A stretch of 64,000 nt of DNA from Whalleya microplaca. Its lineage: Eukaryota > Ascomycota > Sordariomycetes > Xylariales > Xylariaceae. This document shows, in pieces, positions 36,246 to 47,328 of the stretch; position 1 is the first letter of the stretch, and every line of letters begins with the position of its first letter. The position numbers and the translations under genes are program-made. The stretch lies in NCBI GenBank assembly GCA_022497155.1, contig MU385729.1, positions 1 through 64,000 of the forward strand. The letters are read 5' to 3'. Under the pieces are notes generated by a model. That model had not been told where the DNA came from. It searched no databases and worked only from the letters and a program-made list of their open reading frames with translations.

Positions 36246-39089
36246 CTACCGCATTGTTGGCAAGACACTTTCTGTCAAGACATTCAAGTAACCACCCCGA
36301 GTCAGCGTCCGAGGGTCAAACCCAACATCGTCATAGTTATCGCTCGTCCTAAGCGTAGACTCCGCACCCTTTTCTGGTTTGATCGCGTCTGTCTCCGTTG
36401 CTGTAGCTAAATCAGCGAGATGTTGCAAGCTCTGGCTGGCTGCAGCTTGAGCAGTAGAAGGACGAATATTTTCTGCTATCCGATCCCTTATGACTGCATC
36501 CCAGGTCGACGGCGCGAGGTTTGATTCTAAGAGCTGCTTAAGGAGGGCTGTAGCCTCCTCACGCGTCTTCTCCACCTTAGAGAGTTCCACGAGTGACAGT
36601 GTCGCCAGGCAGAAGAAGTGGTGGTTGAGAGGGCTGCACAGCTGAGTGTGGGTGAGCAAAAGATCCACGGTTTCCTTGCATGGCCATAAGACATCGGTAG
36701 ACTTTGCGTTTGTCTGGAAAAGATAGGCGAGTAACCTGCAATGCCAATACACCAGATGAAGTATGGGATGGGACGAAGGAGTGATACTCGCTGGTAGCAC
36801 CTCTCGAAATAGTTCAACGGAAAGGTTGAAGAAGGAACTTAAGATCGGCGCAACGCCCGAGTCGGGAGAAAGTACACGAGGAGGGGCCAAGGCAACCGGT
36901 GCAAAGTGCCCCAGGATATTCGACAGACCTATTCAGATTAGTGAGGTTCAGCAAGATCCAGGAAGATGATACTCACGTGTCAGCTGGAATGCGTGTTCGC
37001 CTAGCATTGTATTCAGGCTTGGTAAGATAACAACGCTGTCATTCGGAATGAATAGTGGACTAGCAGTCGAAATGGCGTTCCACCGGTCCAACATAACCAA
37101 CGTCCACCAGACCCGAGTGGCGACGATCTCGTCTGAATCAGGATCTAGTTCGACATCAACACCTGCATTCAGGCTCGACATGTGAAGCCTCATGGAGTAA
37201 GCTAAGCCTACGGCACGCCCTAGTATGGAACCTTTGGGCGGGCCTCCATGTTCACCCTTCAGCGATGGTGGACCGTAATTGTCAGTAGCAATTGCAGCTA
37301 ATACCAATGTCTGAAGGTGCACAAGATTCATGGTTGGTGTACGCGCGGACGGGTCAGATTCCCAGTCCGTAATCATCCGTGTAGCAGTGCCGATATCACC
37401 ATTCGTATAGAGACCAGGGACGGAGACGAATGACTGCATAGTACCATAAAGCGCCTCAACGAATGCATCACGGAGTAGCTCCGGGCACTGTGCCAGCTGC
37501 GTCTCAACACGGGCCTTGGTCGCTGCAAGCAAGGGGAAGCATGGATGTACCACGTTAAGATAGCCATTGAAAGCACCCTCGTCCAAGTCGCGCGGAACAC
37601 CATTGTGGTTGAGATCGAGCGGCATTGCATCCATAACAGCAGGTGGACGAGATGGCGTACCCGATTCGGGCTTCGACAAAGGCTGAGGTGCCAATCCGTT
37701 GACCGCATAAGATGGTCGAGGGCCAGCGGAGGGGGTCTGGTATGGTTGAATAGGCCGTGGCTCCGAACTCCATGTTGCCTGTCGTGAACTAGTTGGCGTC
37801 CCGAATTCTGCGCCAGATATACTAGAGTATGGTCTTTTGCGGCTGTTCTCCTCGGTTGGTCCAGACGGGGTAAAGATATCAGCGGCAGATTCTCTCCTAG
37901 CGCCGCTGAGAAGCTCGGTCAACGTATCGACGTTACCTCCCTCGCTTGCCAGCTTTCCTTCAATGTGATGTATTCGGTCCGCTAATTCCTTGATATATCC
38001 TTTACTAGGTCCGCGCTTCTGAGGGATTCTGCTGAATAGACAACGGATAGCAGAACGACGACAATTGGTACAGGGCTCTTCGCTAGCTTCCGAAGCGGAA
38101 TCACATTTCACCTTCTTTCGCCGGCATTCATCGCAAGCGCGAGACACCTTGGATCGTTTCCGAGGAGGTACATTATCTGGGAGGGCAGCGGCCTGGGCAG
38201 CGAACTGCTGAGCCAAATGCTCTACTGTGCTGCTCTGTGGTGATAAGTGATGCGTAGGGTGCTGTGGCGGCTGCGATTGAGGTTGTTGTGACGGTAGATG
38301 AGCTTGCTGGTGATGATGTTGTGGGTGTTGATCGGGCAAATATTGATGTTGCGATTGTTGTTCGTGGGGTTGTAGAGGTGGCTCTTGTATATGCTGCTCA
38401 TGGTGCTGCAGAGACTGGTCGTGATGTTCAATGGACACTGGATCGTGGGTAGGCACAGGTTGATCGTCATGCGGTATTGGCAGACCATGGTGTTCCTGAA
38501 TTTGATCATTATGCAGCTCGCCATCGTGTTGCTGCAATGGGGTATCATGAGGCTCGTGTGCTTCGGGAGTTTCTTGTGTTTCGTGAACTTTGGGGGCTTC
38601 ATGAGCTCCATGGGCTTCGTGAGCTTCGTGGGTTTCGTGAGCTTGGTGAGCTTGGTGAGCTTGGTGAGCCTGGTGAGCCTCGTGGGCTTCGTGGGCTTCG
38701 TGGGCTTCGTGGGCTTCGTGGGCTTCGTGGGCTTCCTGAGCTTCCTGAGCTTCATGTGCTATCATATTCCGGAGGTTAGGATCCTCATTGGGGTCTAGCA
38801 TGGTAGGGATACCCTGGCTTAAGCCTTGACTCAGTTGAGCAGCAAGCTGCAACTCTTCAGCGCTCGTGATGGACGGGCGTAGCGGTTGCTGGCGAGGTGT
38901 AGCGGGTTCGGGCATTTCGGATTGGTCTTGCTGGTCGGCCTCTGGTTGCTGCTGGTCTGAATGCGAATTGCCGTAGTTGAACTGCGCATCGTCCTGACCG
39001 TCGGCGGTGGGCGACGGATACTGCTCCATGACAGTGTCATCATGCACGTCGGGTTTGGTGTCCTCGAGCATTGGATCTATTTCGGGCAT
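36246..39089 (-). CDS. Zn(II)2Cys6 transcription factor, Rgt1/RgtA-like
   Basis: Nuclear fungal zinc-cluster regulator. Two exons, 39089-36977 and 36928-36246, joined by a 48-nt intron, give 931 aa; the ATG of MPEIDPMLEDTKP is the first in frame. Residues ~1-310 are low-complexity: Ala-His repeats and then Gln/His-rich sequence. The cluster at ~319-350 has all six Cys (CDECRRKKVKC, CTNC, RC), preceded by KRSKVSRA. It is followed by SRIPQKRGPSKGYIKELADR and a short coiled coil; the KRGPSKG linker resembles yeast Rgt1 and Aspergillus RgtA, glucose-responsive regulators of sugar transport. Residues ~480-800 fit the fungal-specific TF middle domain (FNGYLNVVHPCFPLLAA; TRVWWTLVMLDRWNAIS). The family is sure; the sugar-regulation role is an inference from the linker. 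Confidence 0.9.
38595..38757 (-). repeat. 9-bp coding minisatellite encoding Glu/Gln-Ala-His
   Basis: About 18 tandem 9-bp units, read on the minus strand as (E/Q)AH with occasional ETH and GAH, in the N-terminal part of the zinc-cluster factor. All units keep frame. Adjacent units are often identical at DNA level, suggesting recent slippage. Confidence 0.95.
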
Positions 39090-42000
39090 GACAATGAATC
39101 TGTTACGTCCAGGACGCGTCAAGTATCACAAGAATCGGGGTCTTCGCGCGATGGCTCAGGCTCACGGCGGTCCTCGATACAAAGCAGCATCGACTACTCC
39201 GGGAGGCAAAATCAGATGGCAGAATTCACGCGACGGTGACTAGAGATAAATTTCGCGAGGTTTTGTTTCTCGTACGGGGTGTTGTGCTAGCAACAATGCA
39301 CTCTGTGTTGAGAAAGCTAGGTACTAGTAGTTGTTGCGCCAAGCTATCTCGATATGGATGATCGGTGTGTATGTGTGTATGTGTATTGCTTCGTTTTTCC
39401 TGCAATTAAAAGACAATTAGAGATACATGACGACAATACGACAACGACACAATGCTATTCAATTCAATTGGGATCGTTCGAAGTAGTAACTGTCGGCGCA
39501 AGCACAAGCACACAGCGACGCCGGCGTGATCGCAAAGGCAAAGGGCACAGGTGATCCATGTCGAAAAAAACGCGACACAGGTGTGGGAATTGTAATTATT
39601 CGGGATCGATCAACGCACCTTGGCCTGGTACCTTACGACTATCCCCAACTTCCAAGAATTAATGGGGATGGAAAATAGATGAATCTTGTTCCGTTCCGGG
39701 ATTTGCCCAAGGGCGGAGGAGGAAGAACTTGAATAGCCGACACGGCGTGTCTCTTTTTTCCAGTCCTAGCCTGGGCAAATATTCGGACTTGCAGTCTGCG
39801 GGCAGTCAATGATTTTTTTTCCTTTCTCGGAGGCGGGAAAAAGTTTCAAGTTGAGGATCAAATCAATGACGAGACGGGACAGGACCTGGGGACCGAGTGT
39901 GAGAGGAAAGGGGTTGGAAAAAGAATTTTGCGGGTTTTTGATCACCAACAATAACCTAGGTAGGATGGAACTTTTAAATCAGGAAAGTCCGCCTCTTTAC
40001 CTGCTACATACACTGCGTACCGAGGTACATGTACGTATCTCTCCCGCGCAATGGTCAACGTGCGGTACTTACTTACACGTTCTCCATAAGTTATGTAAGC
40101 AAGCACAATATGAAGATAGTCCGTGCCGTTAAGACATTGAACTCCTACATTTCACAACCTTATACCTACATTGTACATACGTATAATACTCCACACTCTG
40201 ACACTTCATCTCTATTGAAGGATCTATCTACCAGCTCGGTAATTTTATATACTCCGTGTCGTAGTCTCAACAAAACACGCACATATCTATATAGGGAACG
40301 ATATTGTCGTCACCTTAATCCGTTTGTACATACATATATACATACATGTATGTAGTAGGTCAGCTGAGGTAACATTGATTGATGACATCATGCTTTTATG
40401 TCGATGCCGTACATGCCCCATCCTCATATGCATCAACAGCTCAACCACTCGTATCAAGTCTACCGCCTTTATAATGGTCTCTCCTTCTCTTGGCCTTGAG
40501 GATAGACTGGTTCATATGTAAAGCCGGGGTATATATTTGCTGCGAGTTCGGCAAGCTTACGTTGAGGTGACGCAGCAACTCGCAACTCCGAGTCCGTTCA
40601 CTTCCCACATTCCGGCCTGCTTGCCATCCGCATTGATCCCTTGCTTTAATTGTATTGACTATAGGTGATATCAATACCGGGGATAAAGAGCTCAAATGCG
40701 AGGTCGGCATTAGAACTTCATTACAAGTTGCGGCACGAATATCAACTTCGATCAACTTGGCATATGGTGGATTGGCCGAGCATACAGATGTCTTTTTATA
40801 AACCCCATCCCGCCCCTTAAGGCAGCTGTATAAACTGTACCAATCCGAATATGTGCTTGCAGTCCCAATGTGACGGTAGTCTCGATGAAAAGGAGCCAGG
40901 AAATATTAGTCATCCTGTCTCGATACCGAGATGCACCACTACTGCATGGCAATCCTACCCGCCTGGGCGTTAGAAGATACCTTACATGGTGCGCTGCTCT
41001 ACAGGTAATCTATAATTTGTAATATGCTGGCTACCTTTCATTCCCAGGTGCTTGACTTTATGCATTCTAGGCTCTACATCAACGGTACCTTCAACTTAGT
41101 CACCTTACAGACAGGTATAGAAAGGATCATATCAACTGGAAGCTTTCCTTGCCTATCGTTGACTTTATACAAATATGGTCAGACTCAGTACAAGCAGGAG
41201 AAACTGACCAATCTCAACTCATCGTGTAGCGGGTAGGCTCTTGTCAATGATTTTGCAACAATCATTACGTCCGTGTCTTGACAGTTCCGGTAGTTCTCAT
41301 CTCAGTCAACAGGAAGATGATCGCAGGGGTAGAAAGAGTTACTGTCTTACAATCACAGTAAACCTTAATAAACATAGAGGTTCTACCTCATGAAGAATTG
41401 GTACCTGCAAGATCGCTGGCGGCTAAATGGCGGGACCCTGGATCTACAGGCCTACTTATAACGAAGCGCGCTTGGTCATATGTGCCTGGTGATCTCGGAA
41501 ACACGCACGTGGGAGGTGTGCATCCTGGAACTGTACTTGTCCACTTATGGGCAGTTCGTTCCGTAACGTCTCTACGACTGGAACACATATTCTGCTACCC
41601 TCATACCTTTCTCCTTGAAAACCAGATCTATTTTGGGAAGTCTTTCTTACCTTTATAGAAAATTCATTTTCAAGCAAGGCATAATGTTGTCAAGGCGGAG
41701 TTCCATACCCATCATTGGTGTCCACCCCTCGGCGGTTCCCAGCCTGGACATCTCGTTAAAACCACCACGGTGGATCACATGTCCTTGCGCTTCTCAACTT
41801 GATACTCGCCTATCCGTTGCGAACGGGAGCAATACGACCATGGCTCCCTAGCTATGCAGCTTGGCGAACGTTTCCCCGCAAACCGAACGTCAGAGGCGTG
41901 AGACAGCAGCTCGCCTGGATGCGGGGGGCATGCATCGACTCCAACTGCTCGTCAAGCTCGACCCAGCTAGATATTTACGCATTGATTCTGAATAACACCG

Positions 42001-42566
42001 ATATTGCTTTTAATTGTGTTGCAGGCTCGGGTATTGTTCAACTCCCGAGAGAATACGACGTCCTTCATCGTTTGTGCTACACACTTCAACACCACTACAG
42101 AAATTTGTTCGTAGACATGATGCTTGGCAATATTCTCTCTAACCCATCCAATCCCTAGAGGCTTTGCTATTAATGTAGAAATCCATTCGTCGAGTTTGTT
42201 CCACTCAAAAGCCTAGGCTTAACCACGGGCTTGAGTCGTGTATGCTAATACTAGGAGGATCCTGCATTTACATATCGAAAGGTATTCTAACAGTACTCGG
42301 CTGTATTTCTTAATGGTGGAAAATAGGGGGGACAGACCCCGGGCTTCCAAATCCCTCTTTCAACATAATATCATTTTTGTAGTTGTACCATAGCATAGGG
42401 GTGAGATAACCCTACAGCTGCCAGCGTCAAGCACGTTAAACTTGTACCAACGCTCCCAAGACCAGTACAATCATCCAACTATATCTCCAGGACTCCATAA
42501 AGCACGGTAGGCATCGTAGTTGCCGGCCAAAGCGCGGAGGCGAACATTGCGTCCACCAAGACTCAA
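39090..42566. other. intergenic, 3.5 kb
   Basis: Divergent or upstream DNA of the zinc-cluster gene followed by unrecognised sequence. Open frames at 41398-41658 and 41799-42158 have no family motif, and I could not connect them by splicing. Confidence 0.5.
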
Positions 42567-43211
42567 TCAAGCCTCATCAACCTCCAGACCCTCATCCCTC
42601 CTCTTCCCCCAAAACCCCTTCCCATAACTAACCAGAATCTCCTCGCCCTTCGCAATCCCGGCACCCCCCTTCCCCCTCCCCCTCGCCCCATTCTTGCCCG
42701 CGGGCAGCACAAACACAGCCATCCCCTTCTCGCCCCCTCTCCTCACATCCCAGCACTCGCGGAACTCGGCGTTGGGGCGCTCCCGCACGCCGCGGTAGTC
42801 ATTCACGAAGCGCGCCTCGTTGCCCGCGCGCGCCGCATCGACGGCCACGCCCGCCTCCCGGTCCAGCCACAGGTCGTAGTCGGAGGCCGCGTGCGCCGCC
42901 GCACCGCCCGCGTGCACGATCCCGTAGTACGGCAGGATCAGGGACCCCGGTGGTAGCGCGCGTGTCGCGAAGAGCCCGCACTGCCCGTGCGCTGGGTGCG
43001 CGGGGTCGCGGACCGGGAGGATGCGCGCGAGGGCGGAGGGCCCGCGGGGGAGGGAGCGTGGGATGATGCCTGGGTTGCTGGTGGTGGTGAGGTCTGGGGG
43101 CTGGGTCTTGAGGGCTTGGTGTTGGGAGGGTGTGATGTCAGGGGAGTAGGAGGGCTGGGAGAGGTAGGGGAGTGAGGATGGCCAGTTCTTGGGGGTTGCT
43201 TCTTTGCCCAT
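42567..43211 (-). CDS. small SET-domain protein
   Basis: Single-exon, 214-aa protein with a SET fold, the lysine methyltransferase domain. SET landmarks: GQCGLFATRALPPGSLILPYYGI at the start of the domain, GNEARFVNDYRGVRERPNAEF in the cofactor-binding part, and KGEEILVSYGKGFW with the catalytic-type Tyr at the C-terminal side. The canonical NHSCxPN is replaced by NDYRG...PNAEF, as in a group of fungal SET proteins I recognise only loosely. Neither pre-SET nor post-SET cysteines are present. The first 60 residues are Pro/Ser-rich. Third positions are strongly G/C. Substrate, and whether it methylates histone or another protein, are unknown. Confidence 0.82.
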   Translation of the reverse strand: MGKEATPKNWPSSLPYLSQPSYSPDITPSQHQALKTQPPDLTTTSNPGIIPRSLPRGPSALARILPVRDPAHPAHGQCGLFATRALPPGSLILPYYGIVHAGGAAAHAASDYDLWLDREAGVAVDAARAGNEARFVNDYRGVRERPNAEFRECWDVRRGGEKGMAVFVLPAGKNGARGRGKGGAGIAKGEEILVSYGKGFWGKRRDEGLEVDEA

Positions 43212-43425
43212 TTCGAGACTAGGTGTGGCTTAGGCGGTGCTGAAAATGCCCATCTCCGTTGACTTTTGGTTTGCACCAATGTGTCGTGTATAGCTTGTTT
43301 GAGAAGTAAGATGATGCGTAGATAGGATAGTAGTTGTAATGGGAGGTCTTCGGTCCGGCCACGGGCCGATCCGAGATCGTCTTTTCGAGTATAACTGATC
43401 GGCCCCACCCGTGTATTCCCCGGTG

Positions 43426-43485
43426 TCGCGGGAATATATATCAGGCGTTATTGCTGTATTAGCAATAACGGCGTCGTTTTGGCGA
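43426..43485 (+). repeat. 60-bp hairpin repeat, copy A
   Basis: Direct repeat paired with 43770-43829. It begins TCGCGGGAATATATATCAGG, then the hairpin at 43446-43470. Two of three differences from copy B are G/A and C/T transitions in the loop. Confidence 0.9.
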
Positions 43486-43769
43486 TAGTTATAAGCCCGG
43501 TTTGCGTATAGGTCCGTTACGTTTAATTTTAAAGCAATTACGCTAACACTTGTATCAAATATATTTTTTATACGAGATAACCTTACCGGAAGCTTAAAAT
43601 TCGATACTAGTTTGTAACAATAGTTTTCCGTATATCTAGATCGGGTTAGTAGCGCGGCTATTAAATTAAAGTCTCCACCTATTAAGCCAGTCGTAATAGG
43701 GTTGTCCCGCTAGTAAAGAGACCGCGAGAATTCAGATTTAGCCCATTAAGCCAAAATCTAGGGGGTATA

Positions 43770-43829
43770 TCGCGGGAATATATATCAGGCGTTATTGCTG
43801 TGCTAGCAATAACGGCGTCGTTTTTGCGA
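43770..43829 (+). repeat. 60-bp hairpin repeat, copy B
   Basis: Second copy, 344 bp downstream of copy A. Its right end runs directly into the inverted terminus GCGACACCCG. Confidence 0.9.
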
Positions 43830-44214
43830 CACCCGGGCAAAGTCGATACACCGAGTTTCTACAGTAAGTCCGTTCTGATCTTACCAGACGTGAACCTTGA
43901 ACCAGTGACTCAATGGTCACTCTGTCAGTCTGTTTAAGCCATCTTTATACTTGATCTTCATACCTCATGAAATATAATATGCTCACAAAATGCCACATGG
44001 CTCAGGTTAACTTAAACATTATAAATCTAACAAGTGACTAGGTTAGTACATAAGACTTTTGCACTCGTTTAAGACTATATGAGCAGGCTTGTGTGTTAGT
44101 GTTTCTAATACTTATAGTAGTATACTTGTGTTTTTCAATATGATGTACTCGACTTGTTCAACGGGTGTCCATTTCCCCTATTACCATACAAACGAATATA
44201 TATCCCGTAGGTAG

Positions 44215-45963
44215 CTACCCCTTCCTCAGCAACGAAGCAGGCTCATCATCATCCTCGAACACACTCTCCCCACCTACAACCCGCTCCCCCTCCCCCTCCG
44301 TCTGCGCCAGCGGCATCCACTCATCATCCGTACTCCCAACCAGCACCCACCACGCGGCCAGCGAGCGCGCCAGCGCCCCAACCGCCAGCCCAAGCAGCAC
44401 GACCACAGTCGTGAGCCATCCCCACCCACCGCCCCCGATCCGCGTGTACTCCGTCCTCAGCCTGCCCTCGCGGATCCCCTCCCCACTCCCGGGTCCGACC
44501 CCCCAGCCAGCCACCACCTCCGTGTGCTGGCGCTTGAGGCTCCAGTACGCCTGCGCGGCCTCCGTCAGCGTCGCGACCAGCACCTCCGCGTACGCACTCG
44601 CCGGCATCGCGGGGCGCAGCGCCTGCGCGAGCGGCCCGCCGTCGGGCCCCAGCAGCGCGCTCACGTTCCTGATCGCGGGCGCGAGGGCCGCAGCCGTCAG
44701 CGCCGCGCCCTGCTGCTGGATCGCACCGATCTTCAGGGGCGAGGACAGCGAGGACAGGGACACGTCGACGAGGACGTCGTGCGCGCCCGCGTACCGGCAT
44801 TGGATCACCGTCGCCCGCTGGTACCACCAGTCCTGGCGCGCGTCGTAGCGGATGTCCTGGAGCGCGAAGACGTGGGTGGGGAGCAGCTCGGAGGGGGAGG
44901 GGGAGGGCACGAGCTGGTGCTGCACCCGCAGCGGCTGGCTGCGGTCCTGAATCAGCACGAGTGGCTCCATGCCCGGGATCGAGGGACACGCGAGCTCGAG
45001 CTCGTAGAGCGCGGGGCGCTCGGTCGCGGGCCCGTTCGTGGGCGCGAACGCGCCCTGCGCGTGCGGCGTGGCGCAGGTTGCTGTTACCGGCTCGCACGCG
45101 ACCTCCACCTCGGTGCCGAGGATGCGGGCCTCGAGATCCCGGAAGCGGTGGGCGGGCGGGAGCGCGTGCGTGCGGTCGAGCAGGGGGTTGTTGATGGCGG
45201 CGAGGTTGTACGCGTCCAGGGCGGCCATGTTGACGCCGACGCCGTGGGTCGTCATCTCCGGGTACAGGGTGTCGCCCAGGCGGTTGCGCAGGGAGCCCAT
45301 CTTGTACGCCCACTGCCAGGAGTCGCGGTCCCGCATCTCGCTGTGCGTGAAGGCGCTCCGCGTGAGGACCTGGCGCAGCTGCGCCAGGTCCGAGGCGCCG
45401 AACTCGTCGTACTCCTGCACCTGGGCCGCGTGGGCGGCCGTCGGGGCCGAGAAGATCGGTCCGTTGATTTCCAGCGTCGCCTGTTGCGGCCCGAACAGCG
45501 CCAGCGCTGTCGCGCTGCACTGTGCGCCCACGAGGGTCATGAGCGCGAACGACCCGCCGCCCAGAAAGGGTCGGGGTGGTGCCTCGTGGTGGTCATCGGG
45601 CCGCCGGCGCGGGCGGAAGAGCGGCTGCGTGCAACGGCTCAGGAGAGGGAATAGGGGGGACTCCGGCTGGTGCTCTAGGTAGTACTCGTGGGCGCGCAGC
45701 CCGGCGTACACCAGCATGCCGAGGAGGGTGCTGCCCGAGGCGAGCAGAAGCGTCCAGGCGTTTTCCCCGATAGCGGTTCCGAAATTGCAGTAGCGGAGTT
45801 GCATCCGGTGGCCGGCTATGACGCAGCTCTCCTCGTCGTATAGGGTAGAGCTGATGACGGAGAACTGGTTGTAGAGAATGCCATAGTTGAGAACGATGCT
45901 CAAGGTGATAATGCTGAACAAGTTGCCGAGAAGCGCCAACGCCAGATAGAGTCCTGACGCCAT
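44215..45963 (-). CDS. unrecognised 582-aa membrane protein
   Basis: Long single open frame with ATG at 45963. I do not recognise a named family. Visible layout: a first hydrophobic helix at residues ~5-30 (LYLALALLGNLFSIITLSIV), a second at ~68-90, a third at ~135-165, a ~330-residue hydrophilic region with several Cys and Trp, and a last helix at ~505-545 (WLTTVVVLLGLAVGALARS...WWVLVG). The tail is acidic (VFEDDDEPASLL). The large middle part with N-x-S/T sites and Cys suggests an extracytoplasmic domain between helices three and four. Codon third positions are very GC-rich, which makes the other frames look open too; they are shadows. Function unknown. Confidence 0.75.
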   Translation of the reverse strand: MASGLYLALALLGNLFSIITLSIVLNYGILYNQFSVISSTLYDEESCVIAGHRMQLRYCNFGTAIGENAWTLLLASGSTLLGMLVYAGLRAHEYYLEHQPESPLFPLLSRCTQPLFRPRRRPDDHHEAPPRPFLGGGSFALMTLVGAQCSATALALFGPQQATLEINGPIFSAPTAAHAAQVQEYDEFGASDLAQLRQVLTRSAFTHSEMRDRDSWQWAYKMGSLRNRLGDTLYPEMTTHGVGVNMAALDAYNLAAINNPLLDRTHALPPAHRFRDLEARILGTEVEVACEPVTATCATPHAQGAFAPTNGPATERPALYELELACPSIPGMEPLVLIQDRSQPLRVQHQLVPSPSPSELLPTHVFALQDIRYDARQDWWYQRATVIQCRYAGAHDVLVDVSLSSLSSPLKIGAIQQQGAALTAAALAPAIRNVSALLGPDGGPLAQALRPAMPASAYAEVLVATLTEAAQAYWSLKRQHTEVVAGWGVGPGSGEGIREGRLRTEYTRIGGGGWGWLTTVVVLLGLAVGALARSLAAWWVLVGSTDDEWMPLAQTEGEGERVVGGESVFEDDDEPASLLRKG

Positions 45964-47328
45964 GGCTGCATCAGCTTTGAGGTAATTCGTAGGCGTATTT
46001 AGAGACTTTGGAAGTAGTTGGTAACCCTACATTATTATCAGTTTCGACAACACTCCTTTTCTCGACTGATGGAAGATAGTCGCTAAGATACAAGCGTAGT
46101 TACTAGTTATTGCGCTACGCCAATACAACTATGCAAACAAGATGTTGCCGCCGCGCCGCAAACCGTTCTAGTGGAATTAGGGGCAAGCCGAGTTACTAGG
46201 CCTGTTATGATATCTAAAAATATACTCTTCTTCAACCCCATTTTAGAAGAGTTGAGATGCTAAAACCTGTTCGTCTTAGAATTGTCGTCGAAAACAGTAC
46301 ACATTACGGCAGAAAAGGGGGATTATAGAAAGACTGCCTTGTAGACCAAGTAGACCTACAATAATCTCCTTTTACGTCAGTTCGTGAATAAGTCGGACAC
46401 ATTTTTGATCTTCTGAGCGAGCCCTTCATAGACTCTCGTATGTATCCAGGGCTGTTTTTCCGAGTTTGACAATACTCACGAGATAGATGCTAACACCCAC
46501 CGGACCAATGAGAATGTTGTAGGAAGTAAATGCGTAGAAGATGAAGATATCGCCTAAGTAAGTCGCAAGGAAGGCTTCAAAGCTCAACATTCGTAGCTCA
46601 CCGACTTAACAAGGCAACTCTGATACCAACATTCTTCATGGAACATACAAAAGCCATCGCTAGAATGAGCATGCTCGCGAATCCTCATGTAATCAGTACT
46701 ATGTTTGACCAGTGTATGTAGAGGCGGAGGCATGTAGCATATGGTCAATAAGCAATTATTCTAGCTATAATGCCCCAGTTCTAAGCATATGAGTTGCACA
46801 AAACCTCCGAACACCAGTCATCTGATATCATTTAGGCTTGCTCATAACGATGATCTAGTTCCTATCTTACCTACGTCATCAATATCTTTTTGGCATCATC
46901 TCATACATAATTACTCGTACACATACGATAATTCTCACTGAAGAAGGCCTCAAAGTCTCAGCTAAGCTGTCGGCCAAGAGGGCTTGAGTTTACACACAAC
47001 ATATCAACATTCACAGATCAGAAATGAAGAAGTTTCTAAAGGGATATTCTATCGATCTACTTTAGTAATAGTTAATATCTATTTTGTATTATCGTAATAG
47101 TATATCAAGTAATCCTCAGACTATATCTTGTTGAAGCATATATAGAACAAGCACACACACAATATATATATATATGTTAGTTATATATTAAGATATGCTA
47201 CATGATTCACAAGAGTTCGTCTAGATTGGAATCACGCAAGGGCCATCATAGATGATCACATAAAGATTTAGACGAGGATGAGGAGATCGAGGATAGTATA
47301 TACTTAGCAAAAACCTTGGGTATCGTAT
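45964..47328. other. intergenic with one gene relic
   Basis: Apart from the decayed membrane-protein fragment listed separately, nothing recognisable. AT-rich dinucleotide tracts lie near 47160-47180. Confidence 0.55.
46426..46735 (-). pseudogene. decayed membrane-protein gene fragment
   Basis: Minus-strand translation gives RLYIHWSNIVLIT, then an in-frame TGA, then GFASMLILAMAFVCSM and VGIRVALLSR. After an intron-like GTGAGC...TTAG gap it reads DIFIFYAFTSYNILIGP, VSIYLVSIVKLGKTALDTY and a stop at 46426-46428. The hydrophobic pattern looks like the C-terminal helices of a membrane protein. The internal stop, the lack of a start and an incompatible phase across the putative intron all argue for a relic. 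No family assigned. Confidence 0.35.

Larger units (their letters stand above)
43421..43834. mobile_element. MITE-like element with inverted ends and two hairpin repeats
   Basis: About 410 bp bounded by CGGTGTCGC on the left and GCGACACCCG on the right, which are inverted copies. Just inside each end is a 60-bp direct repeat (43426-43485 and 43770-43829) matching at 57 of 60 positions. Each repeat contains a 10-bp-arm hairpin, CGTTATTGCT and AGCAATAACG around a 5-nt loop. There is no coding capacity. No clear target duplication is visible, so the exact outer border is uncertain. Confidence 0.55.
43212..44214. other. intergenic containing a MITE-like element
   Basis: Apart from the repeat element listed separately, I see no gene. 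Sequence at 43876-43925 looks faintly tRNA-like but does not fold correctly. Confidence 0.6.

Noticed and set aside
43876..43925. tRNA-like stretch resembling a T-arm on the minus strand
   Set aside because: The anticodon-like stem has a 6-nt loop and no matching acceptor stem or D-arm can be paired.
44324..45654. Long open frames of 398 aa (-) and 376 aa (+) overlapping the 582-aa gene
   Set aside because: Arg/Ala/Gly-rich shadow frames caused by high third-position GC of the real gene; they lack the hydrophobic pattern and conserved look.
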